The notes under the pieces were generated by a model, which was not told the origin of the DNA, made no database searches, and worked only from the letters and a program-made list of their open reading frames with translations. A stretch of 64,000 bases of DNA from positions 248,001 to 312,000 of the forward strand of contig NZ_JACJPP010000007.1 in assembly GCF_014696135.1 (NCBI RefSeq), written 5' to 3'. The stretch is from Nodosilinea sp. FACHB-141. GTDB lineage: Bacteria; Cyanobacteriota; Cyanobacteriia; Phormidesmidales; Phormidesmidaceae. Shown here in pieces: positions 53,655 to 61,866 of this stretch. Position 1 is the first letter of the stretch; each line of letters begins with the position of its first letter. Position numbers and translations under genes: made by a program.

Positions 53655-53972
53655 ATGAAGCTCTGGCTGATCTGCTTTTTGATCTTGTTTTTTGGAGCCG
53701 AAGCGGTCCAGTGGTTTGTCCAACTGCCTTGGGTGAGTAGTGTTGAGCTATCGCTGCCGCTGACGGTTTTGGGAGGCATTGGACTGGCGATCGCATCCAA
53801 CTATCGCAGCTGGCCCACCTTCGCTCCCCTGCCGACAAAGTCAGCGGAGCCCCCTTTGCCCAACCCTACCCCGCCCCCTACCTCCACTGTCACAGCCCCC
53901 GTCAATCCCAAGCTGAGCCGCAAGCCGGATACGATTTCCTTTGAAATCAAGAGATCCCCGACGAAAGGGTGA
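53655..53972 (+). CDS. Small membrane protein with proline-rich tail
   Basis: A 105-residue protein with two hydrophobic segments (LWLICFLILFFGAEAVQWFV at 3-22 and LSLPLTVLGGIGLAIAS around 34-50) followed by a Pro/Thr-rich tail with basic residues. No family is recognised. Both termini are probably cytoplasmic if the two segments form a hairpin. It is convergent with the coiled-coil protein gene. A TATAAAT box about 70 bases upstream gives modest support. Confidence 0.6.
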   Translation: MKLWLICFLILFFGAEAVQWFVQLPWVSSVELSLPLTVLGGIGLAIASNYRSWPTFAPLPTKSAEPPLPNPTPPPTSTVTAPVNPKLSRKPDTISFEIKRSPTKG

Positions 53973-54048
53973 TGGCGACAGGAAGGGAATGTTGAGGGCT
54001 GAATTCAAAACTCAACACTTAAAACTTTCTCCCCTACTCCATCACTCC

Positions 54049-54627
54049 CTACCTTCCCATATTCCGCTTCAGCTCCTCCAGCTCCTGCTCCGTCTCCCAT
54101 CGCTGAAACGATTCCTCTACTGGATCCATTGTGTTACGGCCAAAGTCTTCAAAGGGGGGCTTGGCCCAGCCTGTATCCCAACTGGTGGTGGTGCGCTGAG
54201 CGGATCGTTGAGCTTGAGTTTCAGCGATTTTGGCTTTGAGTTCGCGGCGGCGATCGTGAATTTCTTTTTGCAGGTTGCGGGTTTGCTCAATCTGTTCCTT
54301 AACGCCTTTCATTTGGCCCCAGAGCTGGTTGCCCTGGCGCAGCAGGGCCGCCTCACGCTCTTGGGCGGCCTTAACCAGGTCAAGGCGGTTCGCGACCTGG
54401 GCGTTTTGAATGCGGCTATGCCAGCGCTGAATGTCCTGGGCTGTCGAGAGAATGCTGTCTTCGAGCTGCTTTTCGCGGCGCTTGAGGTCGCCCAGCAGGT
54501 GAATGGCGTCTTGCTCTTGGCCTCGCAATTGGTCTTCTAAGCCCCATAGCTCTAGGTGGGGGTTAGCTTTGAGAAACTCATCAAGTCGGGTTTCAAGAAA
54601 CTTGCTCAGGTCTTCAAAGATGCCCAT
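54049..54627 (-). CDS. Coiled-coil protein (possibly TIGR04376 family)
   Basis: A 192-residue soluble protein that is mostly coiled coil from about 25 to 150 (EDQLRGQEQDAIHLLGDL, KEQIEQTRNLQKEIHDRRRE). The N-terminal MGIFEDLSKFLETRLDEFLK and PHLELWGLEDQLR resemble a cyanobacterial family I recall as TIGR04376, of unknown function; this name is unverified. The C-terminal 45 residues hold WDTGWAKPPFEDFGRN. It may act as a structural or membrane-associated scaffold, as PspA-like coiled coils do, but that is speculation. Confidence 0.72.
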   Translation of the reverse strand: MGIFEDLSKFLETRLDEFLKANPHLELWGLEDQLRGQEQDAIHLLGDLKRREKQLEDSILSTAQDIQRWHSRIQNAQVANRLDLVKAAQEREAALLRQGNQLWGQMKGVKEQIEQTRNLQKEIHDRRRELKAKIAETQAQRSAQRTTTSWDTGWAKPPFEDFGRNTMDPVEESFQRWETEQELEELKRNMGR

Positions 54628-55714
54628 GGTGTAACTCCTGCCGCAACGCCTTGCCTTTCAGAATAGCGGGTTAGCGGTGCGGACGCTTCTCTAGGTAGGC
54701 ATAGCAACCCGGCAAACATCCGAGTAGGGCCGTAGTCAATACGGTTAGCTAGGGTTACATTTCAAAAGACTTGTAAGTGCTCAGAAGGCTTGAATTGAAA
54801 AAACAACTATCTAAGTATTCTGGTAAAACGCTTTCAAAGTAAATATGAGTACGAAAAAGCTAAATATAACTAGTCGTTAGCAGTCTGTAGCTGAACTTTA
54901 ACTGTCTTCAAATTCACCAAGGCACGTGAGCCTGATAATCATGCTGCCAGCAAGGTAAGATGCTCTGTGAACTCTAGGAAAGGTGACCATTTCACTTTCT
55001 TGTATTTGATGAAAGTATTTTCAGAGGCAAGATTTAAGATGGAATTGACTATGGCGCAGCAACTTCGATAGATATCAATTCTGCTGCTGAAGCTTCAGAT
55101 GTAGTGACCATTCCCGAGCTTGTCATTATCCTAATTATTCTGCTTCTGATCGGAACTGTTGTTGTCCTCGTCAGCCGGCGATCGCGTATCTAGAGCTAAA
55201 TTCTAAGATTTTGATTGTTGCAAAACCAAATAACATACATGCGCTAATCAACTTTATTCGACCGTTTTCAGAACCACTTAAGTTTTTTTGGCCGAACTAG
55301 ATGAACAGTGAGCTCAGGATTAATAAAATCTATCAAATCAGCGTTAGCCTGGGAGATGTCGTAGCTATCCATGACGTCAACGCAAATCCTTCTTGAAAGA
55401 GTCGTCATAGTTTTTGGACTGCAAGAGAAGGCTTCTAGCAAAGGGGCGCGATCGCGGCTATTCACCTTTGCTTTATAGATTTTTGGGAGTTCGGCTCACA
55501 AACTTGGTAATTGGGCCAAAGTTCGCTGCCTTAGGCGGGCAAACTTGCTGTAGGTGAGACATACAGACGTGCAACCCCCATCGTCGTCTCAGGTTAAGGC
55601 TTCTCTGCTATCACGCGATCGCACAGCCACATCAGCGCCCCAGAGCTGCGATTGCGAGCGGCTAGAGTATGCCTATGGGCTAAACATCTACCCATCAGCG
55701 AGCATCTACTGGCT
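54628..55714. other. Gene-poor, AT-richer region with possible coding relics
   Basis: More than 1 kb without a convincing gene, visibly richer in A and T than its surroundings to about 55500. It contains a frame at 55038-55193 (+) without ATG that encodes a C-terminal membrane-anchor-like end (TIPELVIILIILLLIG then SRRSRI), and a 65-codon minus-strand frame at 55268-55465 with no family resemblance. The right quarter (55500-55714) returns to normal composition and probably holds the promoter for the next gene. Confidence 0.55.
55038..55193 (+). pseudogene. Possible relic encoding a membrane-anchor C-terminus
   Basis: Fifty-one codons open from a TAA to a TAG with no ATG; the first possible start is an internal GTG. 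The translation has an acidic, Ala/Ser-rich head and then VVTIPELVIILIILLLIGTV and a basic end SRRSRI, the layout of a tail-anchored or C-terminally sorted protein. It may be the remains of a longer gene. Confidence 0.3.
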
Positions 55715-56023
55715 ATGAACAAAACTGATCTCTCTCGCCGGCTTCCCATCAAAACCATCAATGCCGACATCGACTCCTTCTATAGCCTCGGCAGCGTGAG
55801 CGGCCCCATGCCTAACCGCACCGTCGCCGCTCCTGAAAGCATTGACGCGAATAGTGCAGCCATGGGCGCTAAGCAGCAGCGCGAAACCGAGATCGCTGCT
55901 CTGGTCGAAGTCGCCGCCGATGTTGCCCGTCAGACCAAGGTTGAGTTGTGTAATGCCGTCATGGCTATACAAGAGTCGTTGCGGGAGCAAACTGGCCACA
56001 ACCCCCGCCAGCATAGGCCATAG
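55715..56023 (+). CDS. Small hypothetical protein
   Basis: A 102-residue protein (MNKTDLSRRLP at 55715). The C-terminal half is helical (RETEIAALVEVAADVARQTK, then AVMAIQESLREQTG). I recognise no family. An equally long frame exists on the opposite strand (55706-56014), so the direction is not certain; the + frame has better amphipathic helix character and a sensible start. It is convergent with the PilP-like gene. Confidence 0.45.
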   Translation: MNKTDLSRRLPIKTINADIDSFYSLGSVSGPMPNRTVAAPESIDANSAAMGAKQQRETEIAALVEVAADVARQTKVELCNAVMAIQESLREQTGHNPRQHRP

Positions 56024-56071
56024 GTATCCGGAAAAGTGGGATGCGCTAGCCTACTTAGGCCCAAGCAGTTG

Positions 56072-57094
56072 CTAGAAGCGCTGGCCAATGAAGATCGATC
56101 GCACCTCACCGTTGCGGCGAATTACCACTTCTTCGTTGGAGACCGACACCAGGCTCCAGCCGCTGCTGCCAATGCGCTCACCGATGTAGACCCGCTGGGA
56201 GACGCCGCTAATTTCAAACAGGGCGGCCGAGCGATCGCCCAGTTCTAAAATACCCACCAGGGCGTGAATTGGATTTGCCGCCACTGGAGCCTGAGAGGGC
56301 GCAGCGGGAGATACCGGAGACACCGGAGACGGCGCTCGCACCCCTGGCTGAGGTACCAGAACTGGCGCGCCTGGTGCGGGTCGCTGTTGAGCCGTTTGGT
56401 AGGGAATGTAAACCCGCTCGATGACGTTGACTGGGCCAGAGCCCAGGCTGCCTGCGGTGCCACCGGCCCCTAGGGGCGGCAGCATGGGTGGTGTGGGAAC
56501 TGCGACCCCGCCAGGAGCTTGACCGACAACAATATTGGTGCCCACTTCGCCCCGCTCAACCTTGCCCGAAATCACTTCTAGCGATCGCTGCAAGTAGGCC
56601 AAAAATTCTTCGTCAGACTGCTGTGCCGCCGTTTCGACAGACGATCGGCCTAGGGAAAAGCGATTGCCCTGCTGACTAAACCACAGCAGCCCCCCTATGC
56701 CCAGCAGCGACAGGGCTGTGATGCTCAGCAACATGCGGTCAAACAGCTTGCCAAAACGAGTTTTGGTCGGGACTGCCGGGGAGGCAGCGTTCGCATTGTC
56801 GGCGCGGAAGACGTCAAGATCGGTGCCCAAGGGAGCCAGGGGCGCGTCTGCCGCTGGAGGATCTACGGGCTCGGCAGTAGTTTCGACAAATGGGGCGATC
56901 GCCGTTGAGGCTGGCTCTGGTGCCGCCTCTACCGATGCTAAGGCGTCTTCATCGCCGTCTAAAATTTTGTCAACGTCGTCAAACAGTTCGGTGATGAGGC
57001 TGTCAGCGTAGGTAGTCACCAGGGTGTCTGGATCGACTGGGGTCGGTTCCTCGGGCGGCAATGTGGCGGTGCTGCGAGATTCTTCCTGGCTCAT
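56072..57094 (-). CDS. Single-pass membrane protein with PilP-like C-terminal domain
   Basis: A 340-residue protein. Residues 1-125 are acidic, Pro/Ala-rich and cytoplasmic. A membrane helix follows (about 128-148, LLSITALSLLGIGGLLWF). The extracytoplasmic part has a coiled segment, a Pro/Gly-rich linker with VNVIERVYIPYQTAQQRP, and a C-terminal beta domain ALVGILELGDRSAALFEISG and RVYIGERIGSSGWSLVSVSN followed by RRNGEVRSIFIGQRF. The last domain resembles PilP/GspC homology regions of type IV pilus and type II secretion proteins, in which short beta modules bind the secretin. The protein might act in pilus or envelope assembly; this is inferred only from the fold-like pattern. Confidence 0.65.
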   Translation of the reverse strand: MSQEESRSTATLPPEEPTPVDPDTLVTTYADSLITELFDDVDKILDGDEDALASVEAAPEPASTAIAPFVETTAEPVDPPAADAPLAPLGTDLDVFRADNANAASPAVPTKTRFGKLFDRMLLSITALSLLGIGGLLWFSQQGNRFSLGRSSVETAAQQSDEEFLAYLQRSLEVISGKVERGEVGTNIVVGQAPGGVAVPTPPMLPPLGAGGTAGSLGSGPVNVIERVYIPYQTAQQRPAPGAPVLVPQPGVRAPSPVSPVSPAAPSQAPVAANPIHALVGILELGDRSAALFEISGVSQRVYIGERIGSSGWSLVSVSNEEVVIRRNGEVRSIFIGQRF

Positions 57095-57332
57095 AGGTCG
57101 ATTTATCCTGGCGGTGGCAAAGGGAGAAACGGGCTGCCTGATGGTTATGTGGGAAGCTCAAACAGGCGTAGCTTAACGGCTTAAAGACGCTTCAGCTGAC
57201 ACTCCCCCGACGGTCTGATGAAGTTTACCCTAACTTGCCAAATCTTTCATCCACTTGAGAAGAAAGTTGGCGGGTGAGGAGTAAGGGGTAGGGGGTGAGA
57301 AGTGATAGGCTACTTCCGATTCCTCACGTTGC

Positions 57333-57941
57333 CTAGAACGGTTTTGCTGTGTGATTTTCTAGGTCAAACTCGTAGCGATCGCTAGAATTTATTGCCCCGT
57401 AGAGGTTAAACGACACAGTGGGCTCGTCGCCTAGGGGTTCCACACTATGAATGGCGTTGGCGGTGAGGGCCACAACATCGCCGGGGTTAAGAACTATTTC
57501 ATCGACTAGCTCTAGCTGGTCGGGAGAATTGGATTGAGGGGCACGTCGCCAGAAGCGGTTGCGCTCTTGACCGCCCAGTAGCGCGACAATTCCCCAGGCT
57601 CCGTGGTTGTGAATGGTGGAGGCGTGCCCCGGCAGCCAGGCTACCATCTGCACCGTAATCGGGAACTGGTGCTCGCGGTAGAGAAAGTTGACGCTCCAGC
57701 CGGTTATGGGATCGGGGGTGTTGTACTCCATTTGCAGCCAGTAAGAGCTGACTAAGAGCTTGCGCACCAGGGGCGTAATCGCCTCTAGCCGACTGACGTC
57801 GTCGTGAAAGATGTCGAGAATGTCTTCTAGCTCGGTGAGAAACCGGTAGAGGCGATAGTAACGCCCTGGCTCTATCGTTTCGGGGTTGCCGAAGGATTTA
57901 TAGGTGCCGTCATCGGCAACTAGCCAGTTGTGGTTGGCCAT
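57333..57941 (-). CDS. Cysteine dioxygenase-like cupin protein
   Basis: A 202-residue single-domain cupin of the cysteine dioxygenase type. The metal-binding motif is STIHNHGAWGIVALLGGQERNRFWRR (two histidines plus a glutamate-like position) with the third histidine in ANAIHSVEPLG. The enzyme family oxidises thiols such as cysteine or 3-mercaptopropionate, but cyanobacterial paralogues may differ, and the substrate-binding residues cannot be checked by eye. It starts two bases after the stop of the NTF2-like gene on the same strand, so the two are probably an operon. Confidence 0.82.
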   Translation of the reverse strand: MANHNWLVADDGTYKSFGNPETIEPGRYYRLYRFLTELEDILDIFHDDVSRLEAITPLVRKLLVSSYWLQMEYNTPDPITGWSVNFLYREHQFPITVQMVAWLPGHASTIHNHGAWGIVALLGGQERNRFWRRAPQSNSPDQLELVDEIVLNPGDVVALTANAIHSVEPLGDEPTVSFNLYGAINSSDRYEFDLENHTAKPF

Positions 57942-57943
57942 AG

Positions 57944-58756
57944 CTACTCAACGCGTAGGCGGCGAGTTTCAACGACCATGCCGTCTTCACGAATAACCAC
58001 CGTCGATGCCCAGCGACTGTCGGGCTCGGCAGCGGCGGTGCCGACTTTGTAAAGCCCGCCAGAGCTAAGAATGTCAAAAACTACCGGGCGCGGCGCAAAA
58101 AAGTCTTCAGCGGTCACGCCTTCTTCGACGGCAACACCCATCAGCGATCGCCCTTCCAGCGGCTCCATCACAATCGTGTCAAAGCTGTAGGACTGGCTTG
58201 GGGTAAGGGTGGTGGGTAGCTGCACTTGCAGGGTAGGCGGGTTGTCGCCTGACACCAGGCGATTGGTCTCGCTCAGGATTTCTTGGTAAGCGATCTTTCC
58301 GTTTTCTAAGCGCTGGCGCGAAGTGGTATCGGCGGCGAGAGTGAGGGTGCGATCGGGGCGCGTTTGGGTGCCGGTGGCGGTGGTGCGGGTTTCGAGAGTG
58401 TAGCTACCGGGGCCATTGGCCTGCCAGCTTAGCAGCTCAATGTCGTAGGAGAGGTCGGGATATTGCTGCCAAAGGGTTTCGAGGGTTTGGCGCAGTTGGG
58501 CATAGTCAAAGCCGGTGTCGCTGTCAAAGCCCTCGCTGTAAAAGGCCATGACGGCATCGAGGTTGCGACTGCTTGCCGCCGCCTCCAGCTCGGTCAACAG
58601 TTGCTGCACCTCAGCAGGAGCCACCTGGGCTAAGACCGGCGTGTTCGCCTGGGTACCCGGAGCAAATGCCCCAGCGCCCCATAGCACCGCTGCCATCGAC
58701 ACGATTCCTAGACTCCATCGCCGCACTGCCGAGTTAGCCACGCTGAACCGCCTCAT
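57944..58756 (-). CDS. Exported NTF2-like domain protein
   Basis: A 270-residue protein with an N-terminal signal peptide (SLGIVSMAAVLWGAGAFAPG, likely cleavage near QANTPVLA). The middle (about 40-150) resembles an NTF2-like cone fold: LLTELEAAASSRNLDAVMAFYSEGF followed by LRQTLETLWQQYPDLSYDI. The C-terminal part (about 165-270) is beta-rich with SYSFDTIVMEPLEGRSLMGVAVEEGV. No catalytic residues are evident. It probably functions in the periplasm, with unknown ligand, and is co-transcribed with the cupin gene. It is divergent from murG. Confidence 0.68.
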   Translation of the reverse strand: MRRFSVANSAVRRWSLGIVSMAAVLWGAGAFAPGTQANTPVLAQVAPAEVQQLLTELEAAASSRNLDAVMAFYSEGFDSDTGFDYAQLRQTLETLWQQYPDLSYDIELLSWQANGPGSYTLETRTTATGTQTRPDRTLTLAADTTSRQRLENGKIAYQEILSETNRLVSGDNPPTLQVQLPTTLTPSQSYSFDTIVMEPLEGRSLMGVAVEEGVTAEDFFAPRPVVFDILSSGGLYKVGTAAAEPDSRWASTVVIREDGMVVETRRLRVE

Positions 58757-58951
58757 TAACCAAAAATACTCCGTCTACCTTATATCAGTTTCTTTACGAC
58801 CGGCTACGGTAGCCCAGCCGTCCCCTCTAGTACCAGCCTGTTTCATCTAAAACTGGATCCGTTTCTGGCCAAAGAAAAGAAAACTCAGGGCATAGATTCT
58901 GGACAGGAGTTGGTATAGTCTAGAGGCGTTTTTAGCGTCGAGGGTGTTCCC

Positions 58952-60046
58952 TTGTCTACATCTACCCAAGCGGCATCTCCCCGGCTGCTGGTGGCCGCCA
59001 GCGGCACGGGTGGGCACCTGTTCCCGGCGATCGCCACCGCAGAAGCCTTGCGCCAAGAGGGCTACACCATCGAGTGGCTGGGGGTGCCCGATCGCCTCGA
59101 AACCACCTTAGTGCCCAAAAACTTTCCGCTCCATACAGTGCATATGGCGGGGTTTCAGGGCCGACCCGGTCTAGGCACGGTGAAGACAATAGGGCAGTTT
59201 GGCCAAGCAACAGTACAGGTGCGGCGACTGCTCAAACAGGGCAATTTTGACGGAGTGTTTACTACTGGGGGCTACATTGCTGCCCCGGCGATTATTGCGG
59301 CGCGATCGCTCGATCTACCTGCGGTTCTGCACGAATCTAACGCCCTACCGGGCAAAGTTACTCGCTGGTTGAGCCCTTGGTGCACTACTGTGGCTTTGGG
59401 GTTTGAGGCCGCCCGTACCTATTTGCCCAAAGCTAAAACCGTGGTGGTGGGCACTCCCGTGCGGGACGAGTTTCTCACCCCAGAGTCACCCGTTCTCACC
59501 GATCCTGCTATTCCCGATGGGGTGCCGCTGGTTGTGGTGGTAGGCGGTAGTCAAGGGGCTGTTGCCGTCAACCAACTCGTGCGAGCCGCCGCCCCAGCCT
59601 GGATAGAAGCGGGTGCGTGGATTGTGCACCAAACCGGCAGCAATGACCCCGAAGCCGACAGCTACAGCCACCCTCACTACATTCGCCGCCCCTTCTTTAG
59701 CGCCATGGCCGCCCTCATGCATCGGGCAACTCTGGCGATCGGGCGCTCTGGGGCGGGCACCCTTACGGAACTGGCTATTTCCCGCACTCCCTCGATTCTG
59801 ATTCCCTACCCGTTTGCGGCAGAAGACCATCAGACGGTCAATGCCAAAGCTTTTGTCGATGCCCAGGCCGCTTTGATGTTGAACCAAGGCCAAATCGTCG
59901 CCTCAGAATTTCAGGCCCTGGTGCTTGATCTGCTGGCAGAGCCGCAACGGCTAGACTCGATGGCAGCAGCAGCAGGGAGATTGGCAGCTGCCGATAGCGC
60001 CACAAAGTTAGCCGATTTAATTCAGCAGGTTGTGCTGAACCGCTAG
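58952..60046 (+). CDS. murG: UDP-N-acetylglucosamine--N-acetylmuramyl-(pentapeptide) pyrophosphoryl-undecaprenol N-acetylglucosamine transferase
   Basis: A 364-residue GT28 glycosyltransferase that turns lipid I into lipid II on the cytoplasmic face of the membrane. Visible motifs are ASGTGGHLFPAIATAEAL (about 15-32), TTGGYIAAPAIIAA, LHESNALPGKVTRWLSP, VVVGGSQGAVAVN, and the donor-binding IGRSGAGTLTELAISRTPSI and YPFAAEDHQTVNA. Translation is taken from TTG at 58952 with GAGGG about seven bases before it; no in-frame ATG precedes the conserved start. It is a single gene with no other mur genes beside it. Confidence 0.97.
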   Translation: MSTSTQAASPRLLVAASGTGGHLFPAIATAEALRQEGYTIEWLGVPDRLETTLVPKNFPLHTVHMAGFQGRPGLGTVKTIGQFGQATVQVRRLLKQGNFDGVFTTGGYIAAPAIIAARSLDLPAVLHESNALPGKVTRWLSPWCTTVALGFEAARTYLPKAKTVVVGTPVRDEFLTPESPVLTDPAIPDGVPLVVVVGGSQGAVAVNQLVRAAAPAWIEAGAWIVHQTGSNDPEADSYSHPHYIRRPFFSAMAALMHRATLAIGRSGAGTLTELAISRTPSILIPYPFAAEDHQTVNAKAFVDAQAALMLNQGQIVASEFQALVLDLLAEPQRLDSMAAAAGRLAAADSATKLADLIQQVVLNR

Positions 60047-60100
60047 ATCATTCATGCAGCCGCAGCAATTTATCTTGCCTGTTTCTAAACGTGTGCATGC

Positions 60101-60124
60101 TTGGGAGGGCGATCGCTCCCCCAA
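60101..60124. terminator. Hairpin around a HIP1 site between murG and the DUF4112 gene
   Basis: Imperfect inverted repeat TTGGGAG / CTCCCCCAA around GGCGATCGC, two bases before the DUF4112 stop codon. It could end both convergent transcripts. Confidence 0.45.
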
Positions 60125-60125
60125 A

Positions 60126-60548
60126 TTATGTGTAGATCTCACCATCCTGGACGCTGTTTAAGTTGAGGCTGTCTGCCTCTTCTAGCGCTGTTGATTGGCC
60201 TTGCAGGTGAGCTTCCAACAGCTTTAGGTTCCGCACGTTTGACTTATAGAAAGCGTCAAACAAATCCCCCACCAGCGGCACGGTCCCGACTACGGCTTCT
60301 AGGCCGATATTCAAGACCATCTGCGCCAAAATGCTTCTAGGCAAGCGAAAGCGGGCCGCCAGAACAATGACATAGGCCGACACTGCGGTAGCAATCAAAT
60401 CACCTAGCCCAGGTACCAACCCAAGTACCGGATCCCAGCCTACTTTTATCCCCAAAACGGGGATTTTGAAGGCCGTGTCCATCAGTCGGCTGATGCGACG
60501 GATGCGGTTTAAGTTTCTGAGTTGGGCAGCGGTATCAACAATATTCAT
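60126..60548 (-). CDS. DUF4112 domain protein
   Basis: A 140-residue protein. The DUF4112 core is clear: MDTAFKIPVLGIKVGWDPVLG, then LVPGLGDLIATAVSAYVIVLAAR and GTVPLVGDLFDAFYKSN near the C-terminus. Two hydrophobic helices make it a likely membrane protein. The duplicated PGLGD and PLVGD loops may face the same site. Function unknown; small proteins of this family are widespread in cyanobacteria and plants. Convergent with murG. Confidence 0.88.
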   Translation of the reverse strand: MNIVDTAAQLRNLNRIRRISRLMDTAFKIPVLGIKVGWDPVLGLVPGLGDLIATAVSAYVIVLAARFRLPRSILAQMVLNIGLEAVVGTVPLVGDLFDAFYKSNVRNLKLLEAHLQGQSTALEEADSLNLNSVQDGEIYT

Positions 60549-60772
60549 AGGCTAATACTGCCAGCTACGGCTGGTGGTTGTCTTACGTCGAAGGAAGGAA
60601 AAAAGCCCAGTAGATGCTTGGACCACATTTAGCTCTGGGAGCACACCTCAGATGATTTGCTTTTTAAGCAAACCTTCAAGCAAGAGATTCTTGATCTTTT
60701 TTGCTAGGCCAAGTCGAACCCTACGCCTTGGCCAGCTGAGGTCAGACTTTGCATCGAGCTATTTGCATCAAG

Positions 60773-61018
60773 CTACTTGGCTAGCTGGGTGGCCTCTGAA
60801 TGAGCGGCGGTCCGAGCCGTTAGTGGCTGGAGGCTAAAGCCAACGACCTGATGCCCACGGCAGTAGAAACCTAGCTTGGGGCGTAGCTCAAAGGCAGGGG
60901 TAGTGTCCTTCTGCGCTTCGACTTCGGTGTAGAGCCAGTAGCCCTGAGCTCCGGCAACAAGCTGCACCGGAGTCTCTTTTGTGCGCGAAATCAGCACGTG
61001 AGTAGGAGTAAACGTCAT
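60773..61018 (-). CDS. Small hypothetical protein
   Basis: An 81-residue protein (MTFTPTHVLISRTKETPVQLV). It looks like a compact beta domain: GAQGYWLYTEVEAQKDTTPAFEL followed by FYCRGHQVVGFSLQPL. ATG at 61018 is chosen because AAGGAGA lies five bases before it and the 42 codons further upstream look non-coding. No family recognised. A small nucleic-acid or protein-binding domain is conceivable. Confidence 0.55.
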   Translation of the reverse strand: MTFTPTHVLISRTKETPVQLVAGAQGYWLYTEVEAQKDTTPAFELRPKLGFYCRGHQVVGFSLQPLTARTAAHSEATQLAK

Positions 61019-61023
61019 TGCAG

Positions 61024-61030
61024 TCTCCTT
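61024..61030 (-). promoter_or_regulatory. Ribosome-binding site setting the start of the 81-residue protein
   Basis: AAGGAGA on the minus strand, five bases before ATG at 61018. Confidence 0.6.
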
Positions 61031-61272
61031 GGGTGCAATCGACCCTGAGTGAGTAGTAACTCTATGTAACGCCCTCTCAGAAAAAGCTGCGAGTCGGAGA
61101 GCCGAATCTCGTCGGGGAGGATCTCCCCATCCGCCGCAAGGCAAAGCTTCTTAAGGTGCCCAACGGTGCCTGGTGAACACCACGAATCCTGAAAGGCGTA
61201 CTAAATTGTTAAACAGGGGTTACAAAACTTCATCTGCCCCTGGTCGTACCCCTTTTCAGGTAGCTTTCATTT

Positions 61273-61866
61273 ATGAAAGAATTCCACGCCAACCAAACCC
61301 TGCGCCTGCGGGTGCCCAACGAGGCGATTCCCATTGAGCACTACCTGCGGCAGCCCCAGCGCCTGGTGCAGGCGATTACCGACCCGCGCCGCATTGAGGT
61401 GCTGGGCGACGGCTTGTATCGGCTGAGCCTGCGACCCTTACAGTTCTTTGGCATCAGCATTGAGCCCACTGCCGACCTGCGGGTTTGGAGCCTGACCGAC
61501 GGCACCCTGCGGCTAGAATCGGTGGCCTGCCGAGTCAAAGGCCCTGAGTATCTCAGCTTTGTGAATGACTCCTTTGGCATGGCCTTGCAGGGCACCCTCA
61601 CGCCCTATCGCCAATCCAACTACACCGAACTCCAGGGCCAGGCCGACCTGCAAATTCATCTAGAACTGCCGCCCCCGATTCGCTTTTTGCCGGCCTCGGT
61701 GCTCGATCGCACCGGCAAGACCTTTTTGAGCGGCATTCTCGGTACCATCAAGCACCGCATTGAGCGACAGCTGGTGGAAGACTACCGTGCCTGGGTAGCC
61801 ACAACCCACCGCCAGCCCCAGGGCAACGCTCAGGGAGCTATGCAGGGTCGCACGGTGCAGGGCTAG
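61273..61866 (+). CDS. DUF1997 family protein
   Basis: A 197-residue soluble protein matching the cyanobacterial/plant DUF1997 family: PIEHYLRQPQRLVQAITDP near the start, RIEVLGDGLYRLSLRPLQFF, DLQIHLELPPPIRFLPASVL, and GILGTIKHRIERQLVEDYRAW near the C-terminus. The fold resembles lipid-binding SRPBCC-type domains, but the role is unknown. The polar Gln-rich tail is not conserved in appearance. Its 3' end overlaps the convergent SAM-hydrolase gene by 29 bases. Confidence 0.88.
   Translation: MKEFHANQTLRLRVPNEAIPIEHYLRQPQRLVQAITDPRRIEVLGDGLYRLSLRPLQFFGISIEPTADLRVWSLTDGTLRLESVACRVKGPEYLSFVNDSFGMALQGTLTPYRQSNYTELQGQADLQIHLELPPPIRFLPASVLDRTGKTFLSGILGTIKHRIERQLVEDYRAWVATTHRQPQGNAQGAMQGRTVQG

Noticed and set aside
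55268-55465. 65-codon minus-strand frame as a gene
   Set aside because: No family resemblance, no good ribosome-binding site and atypical composition; it is kept only as part of the relic region.
60574-60837. 87-codon + strand frame between the DUF4112 gene and the 81-residue protein gene
   Set aside because: It overlaps the 3' end of the minus-strand gene at 60773, has no ribosome-binding site and shows no domain.
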